From positions 62,001 through 126,000 of the forward strand of contig NW_017567013.1 in the NCBI RefSeq assembly GCF_001661265.1: a stretch of DNA of 64,000 nucleotides, read 5' to 3'. Below are positions 19,098-30,591 of this stretch, piece by piece; the first letter of the stretch is position 1; each line of letters begins with the position of its first letter. Below the pieces are notes generated by a model, which was not told the origin of the DNA, searched no databases, and worked only from the letters and a program-made list of their open reading frames with translations. Source of the DNA: Saitoella complicata NRRL Y-17804. Taxonomy: Eukaryota > Ascomycota > Saitoellomycetes > Saitoellales > Saitoellaceae. Both the position numbers and the translations under genes were made by a program.

Positions 19098-21893
19098 TTA
19101 CTCGTGCCTATGCCCTCGAGCGCCCTGCACGACAAGAACACTCGCACTTAATCCCCTCTCGACGAATCTCCCGCCCAGAACTCCGAGCGTTCCATACGAC
19201 GACCCAGGCTTGTCGATAGGGTCAATTGCATTACTCCTTCTCGCCACCACGATAAGATCTCCCGCGTTTTTGGGGTTTTGTCCAACTTCTCTCTCAGCGC
19301 GTGCCATTGCATCCTCGACTGGCGAAGATGTTTGTGTGCTTTCCAACAAGACGCGAGAAGCGAGGTTCTCCGGGAGCGAACGACGGATAGACTCAAAGAA
19401 CGACAAATCCCTAGCCTGGAGCTCAGTCTCATGCGTCGAGTCCTTCGTTTTCGATTGGACGGTACGTAACGGCGTATCCTCCGTTCTGGACGTAGTCGGT
19501 GAAAGATCGACCCCGGAAGAACTGGCTTCTCCACTCCCAACACGCTCGAAAAACACAATCGTGGCTGTGATATCCGCGTTCTCCGCCAGCTGCAACACCA
19601 ATCTCAACGCAACCCTCCCATCCGCACCCCCAAAAAACGGCATATAGACATGATGACTCCGATCCGGAATAGGCGGAGCGACCGTTTTCTCCCGTACGCT
19701 GTGAGAGTGGGCGCTGATACTCATTGCAGAGGTCCTACGCCTCAACGGGTGTGGACGACGTTCCTCAACCGGAGATGAGCCACCGAATCCCTTGTTGACA
19801 AGCACAGCGACATTGCATGTCGGCGATGACCCCTCCACTGCCTCCCCGATAAACGACGCATACGTCCTCTCATCCCTCAATCCCTCAAACCCGCCTCTCT
19901 CCCCCTCCCTCATTTCCCCCTCGCTCCACGGCAACAACAACATATCAACGTCTTCCCTCCCCGCTTGACTGACAAGTAGCTCCGCGAACGAAGATTCAGG
20001 CGCGATGAGGACTTCGCCTGAGACGCCGAGGTTGTAGAGACGACCGAAGTTGCGGAAGGTGTTGATTATGGGATCACGCCAGCTGAGGTCTTCGGCTTCG
20101 GAGACGCGCATGACGGATGAATCACGCTCAGTCAACTCCATCAAGCGAACACCGTGGACCTCAACCGGTCTCTTCGGCGGTGCGGGCTCGGTCTCACCAA
20201 GAGTCGTGGCGGCGTGAGACGGGTGCACCCGCTTGATGTCATGAGGCCTCCCACCAAGCAAAGAGACGAACGTCATCAACGCAGGCATGTTCTCCAATCG
20301 CAAATACACCAACAGATCCCTAACCTTCCCACTTTCCAGCCTCGCCGCAACAACACTCACGTCCTCCTCCTCCGCCCTCCCTTTCGTTGTAGGCCGTCCC
20401 GTATCCCAATCAATGAGTCCCTTCTTCCACGCCTCCAACTTCTTCTGGTACCAGACTGGGTATAACGCGACCGTCAATGGCGTCGTCGCAAAGGTGGTAA
20501 CGAGCGCCATAACGACGAAAATCGTGAATGTCCGCTGACTCAAAATCCGTGCCTGTAACCCGATGTTGAGCACAATGAGTTCCACCAACCCCTTACACGA
20601 CATCAAACTCCCAATCGCCATACTTTCCCTCCAAAATAACCCACTCATTCGTGCCGCTACGGACGCAGCCGAGAACTTCCCCAAAAACGCAATGACAGTG
20701 ACACCGATGACATACCCCCATGTTTTCCCCGAATCCAGAAGTCCAAGATTGGTGCTGAGTCCACTGAGGGCAAAGTAGAGGGGGAGAAAGAGCGCGCTGA
20801 CCAAGTCCTCGATCTTTTCAGTGACTTTGATTGCGAAGCCGCCGTCGTGGGGACAGATTAGTCCGGCCATGAAGGCCCCAAAGATAGGATGGACTCCGAT
20901 GACTCCCGTGAAGAACGCAGAGGAGAGAGCGATGAGGAGGGTAAGTGCGATCACACCCTGCGATGGTCCATCCTCCAAGGCTCGGGTCCGTTTGAGGACC
21001 AACATGAACGCTGGCCGGACAGCGAAGAAGAGGAAGAGCGTATATCCCACCGCCGTGAGGAGGACCCACACCGCCGCGACACCCGACCCGGAGTTGACCA
21101 ACGCGACACATAATGCGAGCAAAATCCACCCCACGACATCATTCCCAACACCAGCACTCAACACAATAATCCCCACTGGCGTACTCAACAACTTCAACTC
21201 CGTCAAAATCCTACACAAAACCGGAAACGCCGTAATCGCCATCGCAACCCCAATGAACAACGCATACGTCCCAAACGCAATCGGCTCCGTCCCAGGCTCA
21301 TCCCTGAAATCGTGATATAGTCCATACGCAATCCCAACACCAAGCCCAAACGGGACTCCCATCCCCGCGGCCGCGACACCCGCCGCAACCCTCCACTCAC
21401 CTCTCACCCACCTCAAATCGACCTCCAACCCCACGATGAACAAAAACAACACTAACCCCAGATTCGCAACGAGCGACAGATTCGGGATGGCGGCGGGTGG
21501 GAAAATTGTGGAGGTGAAGGAGGGGATACGGCCCATGACGGATGGACCAAGGAGGACGCCGCCGATGACTTCGGCGATTACGCGGGGTTGGCGGAGGAGT
21601 GAGAGGGGGTAGTGGAGGAGGCGGCAGAAGATGATGATGATGCCTGCCTATCAGAGCAAACACCCATTAGCCACAACTTTTTGGAGGAGAGCGGGAAGAG
21701 AGAAGCATACCTGGATGATAAACAGGATAATTGGATTCTGGGGGTCATAGTGTGTAGGATTCTCGCCCTCCAGAATCCCACCCTGCGGCGTAACTGAATT
21801 CCCAGCAGTCGCGGAAGCGGAAGCAGAGACTGAGGCAGCGGCAACCGTCGCCGTGATGGTTTCCGTAAGAAAGGCAGTGACTGTCGTCGCCAT
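19098..21893 (-). CDS. KHA1: K+/H+ antiporter, CPA2 family (KHA1-like)
   Basis: Two exons (21711-21893 and 19098-21647) give about 910 residues; yeast Kha1 has 873. The N-terminal ~450 residues are a Na+/H+ exchanger domain with about a dozen membrane segments (PRVIAEVIGGVLLGPSVMGR, FLFIVGLEVD, AMAITAFPVLCRIL, GNDVVGWILLAL). It exchanges K+ and H+ across Golgi-type membranes in yeast, supporting pH and K+ balance. The C-terminal half is cytosolic, with universal-stress-like patches (EVLIAPESSFAELL, MLLLPW). The intron splits the first membrane helix after NPIILFIIQ and re-enters at AGIIIIFCRLLHYPLS, matching the family pattern QA-II. The N-terminus is Thr/Ala/Ser-rich. Confidence 0.92.
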
Positions 21894-22298
21894 CGTGCTG
21901 AGAGCCCTTGCAGCCGGTTGTTCACCTGAGCTCGACTAGTATATATGCTGTTTGACTGGTGGTAGACTGTATGCTACTCGTCTAATAGATCAGGTGGTTA
22001 TGGTGTTGTGGCAGGGCACCCTCCCTCTGACTGCGAGGGTGTCGGTCCGAGCACACACTTCATTCTAAGGCTGCATTACCGAATCTACCCCAGGAAACAC
22101 TGATAACCGAATGATCAGATAAGGTCTAATATTCCATCTACATGATATCATGTACTTAGTACTTTCGAATGGTCTATTCTCGTTATTTGCTCGTTCTTCC
22201 CTATAGCATGGTCTCCTACTCTTCTGGATCATCAGGTGCTCAAGCGTCCCGCAATAGTCCGACAACCCTCTTCTCATCTCCACGATCTGTACGATCTC
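21894..22298. other. Intergenic between antiporter and IPI1
   Basis: About 405 bases, containing the antiporter promoter and the IPI1 3' UTR. A small inverted pair, CACCCTCCCT and GCGAGGGTGT, lies at about 22017-22041. Nothing else is clear. Confidence 0.35.
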
Positions 22299-23499
22299 TT
22301 AGACATTCCCCCAAATCCTCCCCTTCGCAAACTCCCACTCACTCCTCAGCCCATCACCATTCCCACCCTCCTCCTCCGCAACCTCCTCCCGATTAATCAC
22401 GCCATTCAGCACACCCGCAATCTCCCTCACCCCTGCCTTCAGCTCTCTATCATCGTCTTGTGCGGAGTCGGAGAGCCATTTGATGATTCCGGGGAGATAG
22501 GGACGAAGGATGAGGTAACGGCCGTGTGGACTTTCTGGGCTTGCAACGACGGCGGGGCCGGAGGTGGAACCGGCGGTTGAGGGTGTAGGTGCTGGTGTGA
22601 ACAGGGAAAGATGCGCGTAGGGGTTTGTCGTCCGAGGTAAGGCATACGCCGGGTGCACACACCGATTCGGCACCCTCTCCTTCTTTGCACCTCCCTCCCC
22701 CTCACTCGCAACATGTAATCCCATCCTCAACATAACCCCCAAACACTTCAAATGCCTCCCCCTGCTGATCTTACCCCCCAACCCACTTGTATTATTAACC
22801 CGCTTCCCATTATCCACACCCAGCCCCGGGACGCTCCACCCCAACAGGCCCGCGAACCCTGTCCAGACCTTCAGGGTCCACGCACTCACTACGGCGTTTG
22901 AACTCGCTTCGAGGAGCCAGTGGAGGAATCGGGTAGAGTATCCGCGGACGCCGGGGGCGATGTGGGTCATTGCGGAAGAGATATAGAGGAGGAGAAGGGG
23001 GGTGTGGGGGGTTAACCAGGTGACTTCGTTGGGCGCGAGGGATTCGAGGAGGGTTAGGAGGGCTTGTCGGACTTTGGGTTCGTCGTCGAGAATTAGGGGA
23101 GCGAGGGCTGTGATGATAGGCGAGAGGTGGAGGGGGCCCGGTGGGTGTTTTTTCAGGATATCTGTGAGGGCTGTGAGGGCCGCTGTTCTGTTGGTTGCGG
23201 AATAATGTTTTGTCAGTGCGAGGTGGTGATCGAGGGTTTGTTGGTCGAGGGTCGAGGAGGCAGGCGCTTCATCAGGGTTCGCGGCTTGTACATCGGTAAA
23301 TTGGGTTGGTAGCGTAACAGCTTTCGACCGGAACGAAGTATCTGTGAAATTGGCCGGCTGCGCCTTCGACTTGCCCACCTTCAACTTTCTTTTCTACCGT
23401 CCTCGTCATTAGTCCTTGATTCGCAAGTTCGGGAAAGAGGGAAAGGCCTACGGCAAAGTCAGCCTTCTTCTCCTTCTTCTTTTTCGAGGCCTTGGGCAT
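22299..23499 (-). CDS. IPI1: Pre-rRNA processing protein Ipi1 (TEX10 homologue)
   Basis: Two exons (23452-23499, 22299-23393) give about 380 residues. The N-terminus MPKASKKKKEKKADFA joins to KRKLKVGKSKAQPANFTDTS, which is the Ipi1 signature (a KLKVGK block followed by a T-x-TSF-S motif). Ipi1 works with Rix1/Ipi2, Ipi3 and Rea1 in the nucleolus and nucleoplasm to process ITS2 and mature the 60S subunit. HEAT-like helices follow (LILDDEPKVRQALLTLLESL). The intron has donor GTAGGC and acceptor GGTAG and is 58 bases. It shares a 156-base divergent promoter with the PalC-like gene. Yeast Ipi1 is 334 residues, so the length is usual. Confidence 0.9.
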
Positions 23500-23655
23500 G
23501 TTGCTGGATTGATCTGACGGGGAGGTGTAACGTAGATTCAGCGAAGGTTTCCTATCGATTGCTGTGCCACACCAGCCTCACGTACGAGCCGGTGCAATAC
23601 ACCCCTCCCTCCATCGCTGTTGATCCGCTGTTGATCCGCTGTTGCTTATTGCTTG

Positions 23656-24825
23656 ATGCCACCATTCATCTTCACCCTCCCAACGACCGGCGCCCTCTCC
23701 TGGTCAACCCTCCTCCACTTCACTCCACCCTCAACCTCCCCTCACCTCACAACAACAACAACCCACCGCGCCCGCCTCCGTGACGTGCTCAAACGTCTCA
23801 AACGCGCTTCCCCCGCCGACATCGACTCAGATCTCTTCTCGGTAGTCAATGTCATCGAGGAGTATTTGCCGTATCTGTTTTGGCTTGCGCGGGGGTTGAA
23901 GGAGGGGTGGATCAGTACGAGGGAGGGGGGAGGTGGGGCGGATGAGGTTAAGTTGGATTGGAGGTGTACGTTGCTCGACACGAAGGTTCCGGGCAAGAGT
24001 CAGCCGCGGATCGAAAACCTCCCTGGGATCGATTATGAGATCTTATTCGTGTTTCTGACATACGCCTACGCGCTCTCGAATTACGCCTCATCACTCCTTG
24101 GTCGGCCATCATCACCATCAGCTTCATCACCAGCATCGGCGGCGGATAGGAGATGGAATCAAGCGGCGGAGAATTACGCACGCGCAGCCGGGGTCTTCAC
24201 ATACCTCAGCAATACCACCCTCCCCTCCCTCCTCCCCTTCTCCACGAGCCTCCCCGAGACATCCCCGCATACCCTAACCGTCCTTCACCTCACCACCCTC
24301 GCCTCCGCACAGCACTGCGCCCTCCTCCGCGCCGTATCAACAGGAAAGACGAATCCAGGCGTCTTGGCCCGGTTAGCAGCGAGTTCATACGAACACCTCT
24401 CAGCAGCCTCAGGCGCACTATCCTCGACCCCCTCCCACCTCGACACAGACTTAAAGAAACACATCCTCACAGCACAGAAACAGGCAAAAGCCCGCGTCTT
24501 ACTCTATATGGGGCACGAAGCAGAGAAACGGGGAGAAATGGGAGAAGCTGTTGCCGCCTCTCACGCTGCTGTCGCTCTCTCCGCCGGTGATGCGCCATTA
24601 CAGAAGGAATGTGAGGAAGCGTGGAGAGCGTGGAAGAAGATTAATGATGGGGTTACGTTTTTGGCCGTGCCGGGTGTGGGGGAGATCGTGGGGCGGATGC
24701 CGAGTGGACGGGAAATTGTTAGCGTTAAGGAGTTTGTGGAGCCGGCGTTGAAGGAAGAGGATGGTGAGGCTGATGTTGATGGTGCAAAAGGGGAGGAATA
24801 TGCGGGGAAGGGACAGTATTACTAG
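23656..24825 (+). CDS. palC: BRO1-domain protein, PalC/Rim23-like
   Basis: A single exon of 389 residues, starting at MPPFIFTLPTTGALSWSTL, which resembles the start of Aspergillus PalC (FTLPTT-S-SF). The BRO1 domain covers most of the length, with helices such as NQAAENYARAAGVFTYL and EHLSAASGAL. PalC/Rim23 sits at plasma-membrane foci with Rim20/PalA and ESCRT-III and helps activate PacC/Rim101 at alkaline pH. The family call rests on the N-terminal block and BRO1 architecture; another short BRO1 protein is the alternative. The upstream TTG at 23653 is not needed as a start. Transcribed divergently from IPI1, probably from a shared promoter. Confidence 0.8.
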   Translation: MPPFIFTLPTTGALSWSTLLHFTPPSTSPHLTTTTTHRARLRDVLKRLKRASPADIDSDLFSVVNVIEEYLPYLFWLARGLKEGWISTREGGGGADEVKLDWRCTLLDTKVPGKSQPRIENLPGIDYEILFVFLTYAYALSNYASSLLGRPSSPSASSPASAADRRWNQAAENYARAAGVFTYLSNTTLPSLLPFSTSLPETSPHTLTVLHLTTLASAQHCALLRAVSTGKTNPGVLARLAASSYEHLSAASGALSSTPSHLDTDLKKHILTAQKQAKARVLLYMGHEAEKRGEMGEAVAASHAAVALSAGDAPLQKECEEAWRAWKKINDGVTFLAVPGVGEIVGRMPSGREIVSVKEFVEPALKEEDGEADVDGAKGEEYAGKGQYY

Positions 24826-25580
24826 AATCTTGTTGCCGTGGGAAGCATTCCGGACAATCTGGATATGACACCGGAGGGATGTAGTTTTGAAATCATCCAC
24901 TGTGTTACATCTGCTGAGATAACCTTAGGCCTGTTTCTGCATTTGCTCAACTCTTAGTTCTTGCGTCATCATCAGAAATTGTCATCCAGTCGACATTTAC
25001 TTTTGCGGACGAACCCACGTTTGATATCTGGACCGAGTTGAAATGAAAACTTCCCAGCATGTATAAAGATGATCACTTGTAGGGCTACGCGCCTTTGTCA
25101 GTCCAAAACATACCGAAAAATATGCGTGGGAAATTGGGTGATTCGCAGATTCTTCTTCCACACCCATAGCTGTTCCTTCCCCGTCAACTGCAACTTTGCC
25201 CAGCTCCACATTCAACCTCACGCATACTGGTATTTCTGTCATGATTTCAGTGTCATCACCGCTATCGACCTGACTCAGAACTCAACAACATCCTTCAAAA
25301 GCGTCCAGCAGGGGATGGTATGTCAAGCTAGCTCGAGACGTATACCTCTGCACTTTGATTTGGACCCGTTTCTGGTGATTTGGGGTTACCGGCCACAGTC
25401 TACCATCCACAGTACATAAACAGACAAAATATTGCTCCGGAGATTATATCACACGCAGTCAAATTCCTTACATTAGCATGCCCAATCCCAAAAGCGAATG
25501 CCAAAAACTCCTCTAGTGGACTATCTTCTCCTCTCCTCTCTTCCAATTTCTCATTCTTTTCCAGTATTGCGCTATAAAAC
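24826..25580. other. Convergent intergenic region
   Basis: About 755 bases between the 3' ends of the PalC-like gene and the alanyl-tRNA synthetase gene. No open frame resembles a known family and no RNA gene is recognised. T/C-rich sequence near 25520-25575 may serve as the 3' processing region of the minus-strand gene. Confidence 0.4.
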
Positions 25581-28500
25581 TTAGAGCTTCAAGTTCTTCA
25601 AGTACTCCTCAGCAGCAGCAACAGCCTCATCGACCTTGCTGACCTCCGTACCAACACCCTGGCAAGAGTCAGGCTTTCCACCAGCACGACCACCAACGAT
25701 CTTGGAGACGGCTCCAGACCACTCCTGTGCGTTGACACCCTTGCCAGCAGCGTCCTTAGAGACGATACAGGCATGCGCAACCTTACCATCCGCAGCGGCA
25801 TCAGCAGCCAACAAGTAAACAGACTTGTCCTTCGCGTTCTTGGAAACGTGCTTGATAGCCTCCTGCAAAGCCTTGGGGTTCGCAGAGACATTGGGCACAA
25901 CAGCAACCATGAACTGAGCCTCCTTGTTCTCCTCGATGTACTTCTTGACAGCCTCGACAGTCTCCTTGGACTCGGCGTTCTTCTTAGCCTTCTCCGCATC
26001 GGCGACCTCCTTGGAGATCTTGGCGAAACGGTCACGGAACTCCTGCTTACGGACAGCGGAGATGGAAAGGTTGTTCAACTCAACAGAGGTGGACTTGACC
26101 TCAGCCTCTTTCTGAGGACCAAGGGCCATCTTGTCAAGGGTGTCGAGACGAGCGGAGAACTCGTTGGCCTCGCGGGAGACGCGGTGAGCCTCCTCGCCGG
26201 TGACAGCGATAATACGGCGGATACCCTTCGCGATACCGGACTCCTCGACGATGACGAAGTCCTTGATGTCACCAGTCTTGGCAACGTGAGTACCACCACA
26301 GAACTCGATAGAGGTTTTCTCCCACCTTTCGTTCTTGGGGTCAGCGAGGATGTCCTCAATCGAAACACCGACGGAGACGACACGGACGGGGTCAGGATAG
26401 GTCTCACCGAAAACGGCACGGACACCGGCGATCTCTTTGGCGAGGTCGAGCTTGACGTCCTTGGCGTAGACTTTTACATTGTCCTTAACGGCGATGTTTG
26501 ACAACTCCTCAACCTTAGCCAACTCGGGGATGGTAAGACCGGTCTTGTGGGTGAAGTCGAACCTCAACTTCTCGGGAGCGACAAGGGAACCACGTTGGTG
26601 TACGTTGTCACCGATGACCTCGCGGAGAGCGTAGTTGAGAATGTGAGTTCCGGTGTGGTTGTTGCGGATGGGCCATCTTCTTAACTCATCGTACTCGCAA
26701 ATAACCTCGTCGTTGACCTTAAGGGAACCGTACTTGATGTAACCGGTGTGGAGGACGTAACCAGCGTAAACCTGGGTGTTGTCAACCTCGAACTCAGCCT
26801 GACCATCGATGATAATCTTTCCGGTGTCGAACTCCTGACCACCCTGCTCGGCGTAAAAGTTAGTCTTGTCCAAGAGGATACCGATCTGCTCGCCCTCCCG
26901 GGATCCCTCGGTAGTCTGAGCGAAGTCCTTGTTAGAGAGAACGATAGCCTTGACCTGGGCGTTGATGTTGCCGAGCTCGTACTTGTACTTGTCGTCAGTC
27001 TTAGGAACCTCATCCATCTCAGCGAGTTTACCGAGAACGTGCACGTCAAGCTTCAAAAGCTCAGCACCCTTACCACCAGCATTACGGGAAGCACGAGCAA
27101 TGGCCTTGGAATCCTCCTGAGCCTTCTCGAAACCCTCCTCATCAACACCAAGGCCATTCTCCTCAGCCATCAAGCGGGTCAAGTCGACGGGGAAACCGTA
27201 GGTCTCGTATAGTCTCCAGACATCGGCACCCTCCAACTGCTTAGCACCCTTGGCCTGAGCAGCCTTAAGGTACTGCTCGAACATCTTCTCTCCGCGATCT
27301 AAGGTACGGGAGAAAGACTCCTCCTCCTCATCCAAAATCTCCTTAACATCACCCATCTTGTTGTTGAGCTCTGGGAAGATGTCGGACATCTGGTCAACGA
27401 GGACGGGGGCGAGGCGGGAGAAGAACGATCCGATGGGAACGTTGAACTTCTTGCGGATGTAACGGGCACCACGACGGAGAATACGGCGAAGGACGTAACC
27501 ACGACCCTCGTTGTTGGGAACACCACCGTCACAGATGGCGAAGGTAAGAGTACGAACGTGGTCAGCAACGACACGGTAAGCAGTGTCGATACCGTCGACA
27601 TCCTCCTCACCGTAAGCACCGCCGTACGGCCGTGCGCCGGTCAGCTCCTGAATCTTGTCGAAGAGAGGGGTGAAGACATCAGTGTCGTAGTTAGACATCT
27701 TGTTCTGAAGAACAGACACGAGACGCTCGAAACCCATACCGGTGTCAACGTGCTGGGCGGGGAGGGTCCTCAAAGTACCATCAGCCTCACGGTTGTACTG
27801 CATGAAGACGTTGTTCCAGATCTCGAGAACGTTGGGGTCATCCATGTTAACCAAGTGCGCAGCGTTACGTCCACCAATACGGTCGAAGTGCAACTCGGAA
27901 CAAGGTCCACAAGGTCCCTGGTCACCCATCTCCCAGAAGTTGTCCTTCATGTTTCCAGGCAAAATGTGATCCTCCGCAACACCAACTGACAACCATAAAT
28001 TCTTCGTCTCCAAATCAGGGCCCAACCCGGCCTTTTCCGAACCCTCGAAGTAGGTGACGTAGATCCTGTCAGCGGGGAGACCGAAGGTCTTGGTGAGGAG
28101 CTCCCATGAGTACTCGATAGCCTCCTTCTTGAAGTAGTCGCCGAAGGACCAGTTACCCAACATCTCGAACATGGTGTGATGGTAAGAATCGCGACCGACA
28201 TCCTCGAGGTCATTGTGCTTTCCTCCTGCACGGATACACTTCTGGGAGTTGACCGCACGCTTCCACTTGGCGGCCTCAGTCGTAGGGTCGACAGTACCGA
28301 GGAAGATAGGTTTAAATTGGTTCATACCAGCATTGGCGAAGAGAAGGGTGGGATCATCGTGCGGGACAACCGAGGACGAAGGGACGTAGGTGTGTCCCCT
28401 CTCCTTGAAATATTCCAAAAAGGTCGTTCGCACCTACCCATAACACATCAGTTCCAATTCAAAACAAAGTCCGAACCAACCCTCCTCACCTTCCTAGATG

Positions 28501-28666
28501 GCCATTCCTGCGACTCTGCCATTCTGTCGTTGGCGTTGTTATGACTGTGACTGTAACGAAGAACTTGTCGCGATGCAAGCAGTCGAGAAAAACGCGAGGT
28601 GCACCGAATACCCACCGAAACGGGACGAAAATTCAACTGGAGCAAAGGACGAGGCCAAATGCTCAT
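25581..28666 (-). CDS. ALA1: Alanyl-tRNA synthetase, probably cytosolic and mitochondrial
   Basis: Two exons, 28490-28666 and 25581-28433. From the upstream Met ([11 protein letters not shown]) the product is about 1009 residues; from the internal Met at 28522 ([11 protein letters not shown]) it is about 961. It charges tRNA-Ala. Core motifs are [16 protein letters not shown] (motif 2 region), the editing-domain HTGTH and CGGTHV, and a C-terminal Gly-rich end ([15 protein letters not shown]). The extra 48 residues are Arg/Ser/Leu-rich without acid until their end, as in mitochondrial presequences. In yeast ALA1 one gene makes both forms from alternative starts, and the same is likely here. 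A still earlier in-frame Met lies at 28702. The intron is 56 bases. Confidence 0.95.
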
Positions 28667-28720
28667 GAAATATCGACCGTAACTTGTTTGATCGTGGATC
28701 AAAGCTGAAGTTTACGTGCG
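28667..28720. promoter_or_regulatory. Very short divergent promoter, ALA1 / acidic protein
   Basis: Only 54 bases separate the presequence-containing start of the synthetase gene from the ATG of the acidic-protein gene on the other strand. From the cytosolic start at 28522 the distance is 198 bases. One or both transcripts must therefore begin inside the other's leader region. Confidence 0.5.
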
Positions 28721-29351
28721 ATGAGAGAGGATTCCTGGCGAAAGAAACGATCTGCTGCGGAGGAATTTGGGGATGCGGGTGATGAAGGGGGTCATGCGAG
28801 TAAGAAGTTGCATCTACAGTTTGGAGATTTGTCTTTAGGAACGGGAGATGAAGGAGGAAAGGCTAATGGTACGTCCTATCGTCCGCCCGTTCTGAGCCAT
28901 AGCCCGCTAACTGCCTGACACAGTCCCACCTCCGCCTTCAAACCCAGAGCCTGCCAACCTTGATATCAATGATGACGACGTCCCCATGCCCCAGTCGACC
29001 TCCTACGAGAAAGACGCATACACAACCGTGATCACCTCGCTCGAAGACGACATCGTCGACTCGCCTCCTTCCACGCCGAAAGTCACTGTCATCGGTAACT
29101 TCTCGGCCGCGGCACCTATCCCGCCACGGCTGCTCAAGACTATTGCTTTACCCGAGCCCAGTGATGCCAATAGTTTGGTTGTGTGGAGGCCGCCGGTTGT
29201 GGAGGAATTTGTGAACAAACAGGCGGGGGCAGCAACTGAGGCCCGAGAAAAAGTGCTGGAGGAGGTGGGTGTGGACGGGAACGATACGGAGCTGGATATG
29301 GCGGATGACGAGTACGATGGGTACGATGAAGATGCTATGGACACTGAGTGA
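28721..29351 (+). CDS. Acidic protein of unknown function
   Basis: Two exons (28721-28868, 28924-29351) give 191 residues. The intron (55 bases, GTACGT...ACACAG) joins GKAN to VPPPPSNPEP in frame. The sequence has a basic start (MREDSWRKKR), an acidic middle, a conserved-looking core (YTTVITSLEDDIVDSPPSTP, then KVTVIGNF) and an acidic end (DDEYDGYDEDAMDTE). No membrane segment, zinc motif or known domain is recognised. Ser-Pro sites suggest a phosphoprotein, by inference only. Its nearest neighbour is the alanyl-tRNA synthetase gene, with which it is transcribed divergently. Confidence 0.65.
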
Positions 29352-29774
29352 TCTGGTGCGCAGCATACGTTGTTGCTACTAGCTATAAACAGGTGCTTAA
29401 ATGAGTACTTGTACGTTTGTGGATTGACAGCATATGCTACAGAAAGGCGAAATCTGGTGGGTCTAAGTAATTGAGGGAGGTTTCGATCCAGTCAGAAGAC
29501 AGTCTTATGTCCTTAGGCAAAGGTCAGCTGCCTCTCCTTCTGCCTCCGTGCTAAAGAGGTGAGATCTACCAAGTTTGTGGCGATGTGTCAAGATATTAGG
29601 GTACGCGAGGACTTCTGTACGTCAGCTGAATGAAAGTGTATGATATCACCACAAGCTAGGAGTTCCTGCCCCGCTCGATTCCTGATCTCATCAAATCCCG
29701 TTGTATCTTTCACCGTACCTCACCATCCCAGAATTTTTCTTCGCTTCATCTTCCCCCTGCTGAACTTTCTTCAC
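29352..29774. other. Convergent intergenic region with repeat copy A
   Basis: About 420 bases between the acidic-protein gene and the mL41 gene, which converge. It holds the first copy of a short repeat (29580-29659) described separately. Nothing else is identified. Confidence 0.4.
29580..29659. repeat. Short intergenic repeat, copy A
   Basis: The segment begins GCGATGTGTCAAGA, continues through GCTGAATGAAAGT and ATGATATCACCACAAGCTAG. A similar block is found at 30290-30375 and the 3' part again near 31034-31068. It contains no ORF. Confidence 0.6.
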
Positions 29775-30168
29775 CTAGGCCCTAGCCGCGGCCGCAGCCG
29801 GACCCTCCTCAAAGGCATTCTCAGCCTTCCATCTATCCAAGTAGTACTGTCCACGGAATCCATCCTTGTATCCCCCGAACCTTGACTTTATTGGAGGGAT
29901 GTGAGTTCCAATAAAGGGAGTCAAGCGGGTGTCGGCAAGGCCGGCGGGAACAACATAGGTGCGGACCTTGCGGTAGTCGATGATGTAGTTTCCGTGCTTG
30001 GTATGTCTACCCATGGCACCGGTGCGTGTTCCCTTGTAATAGTTGCGACCTGTGAGTAGAAGTTAGCATGCCCGGTTGGAGACCGTGGTGAAACGGGGAG
30101 AACATACCCTGCTTGGTAGTCATGGCAAGACGGCGAGTGCCCTCACAGACCTGTGTTGGCTTGAACAT
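29775..30168 (-). CDS. MRPL27: Mitochondrial ribosomal protein mL41 (Mrpl27)
   Basis: Two exons (30108-30168, 29775-30049) give 111 residues. Homology to yeast Mrpl27 is clear: TTKQG, YKGTRTGAMGRHTKHGNY and KVRTYVVP match the yeast TTKQGNK, YKGTRASGIGRHTKFG and KVRTYVTP. It is a structural protein of the large mitochondrial ribosomal subunit. The N-terminus (MFKPTQVCEGTRRLAM) would act in mitochondrial import. The 58-base intron lies in the Gly codon after KQ, and the protein ends with an Ala-rich tail (AAAAARA). It is shorter than yeast Mrpl27 (146). Confidence 0.93.
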
Positions 30169-30591
30169 TGCTGCTGGTATATGTGTATTCCTGATAGGAT
30201 TATGATTTCTTGGTGGTGTCCTGCTCGTACGGCATGAAATCCGGGGGACCCCTGCTGCGCCCGACTGCACCCACCTTCCAACCCGGAACGCGATGTGTCA
30301 AGACATACAGGGTACCGTTGCGTGAGGAAACTTGTACGTTGCTGAATGAAAGTATATGATTTAACCACAAGCTAGTATCCTCCCTGCGACGTCCAATGCG
30401 AGACCTGGTGCTCCGGCATGAGTTTCTAGGAGTGAGGTAGCTGTAGCGAGGTGGATTCGGAGCAATTAAGACAAAACATGAGGCTCAATGCGAATGCTGG
30501 GTATATTCTTGATAATAGAGAACTCCTTTTCCTAAGCCTATTGTCAGCACATTTTGCACAATCCAATGAGGTCAAGGACCCACCATCTAGT
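30169..30591. other. Intergenic region with repeat copy B
   Basis: About 420 bases, containing the mL41 promoter and the 3' UTR of the Pkr1 gene. The second copy of the short intergenic repeat sits at 30290-30375. Confidence 0.4.
30290..30375. repeat. Short intergenic repeat, copy B
   Basis: Reads GCGATGTGTCAAGACAT, then TTGTACGTTGCTGAATGAAA and ATGATTTAACCACAAGCTAG. It matches copy A over about 80 bases with scattered differences and small gaps. Similarity to copy C continues downstream (GACCTGGTGCTCC near 30399-30413). Confidence 0.6.
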
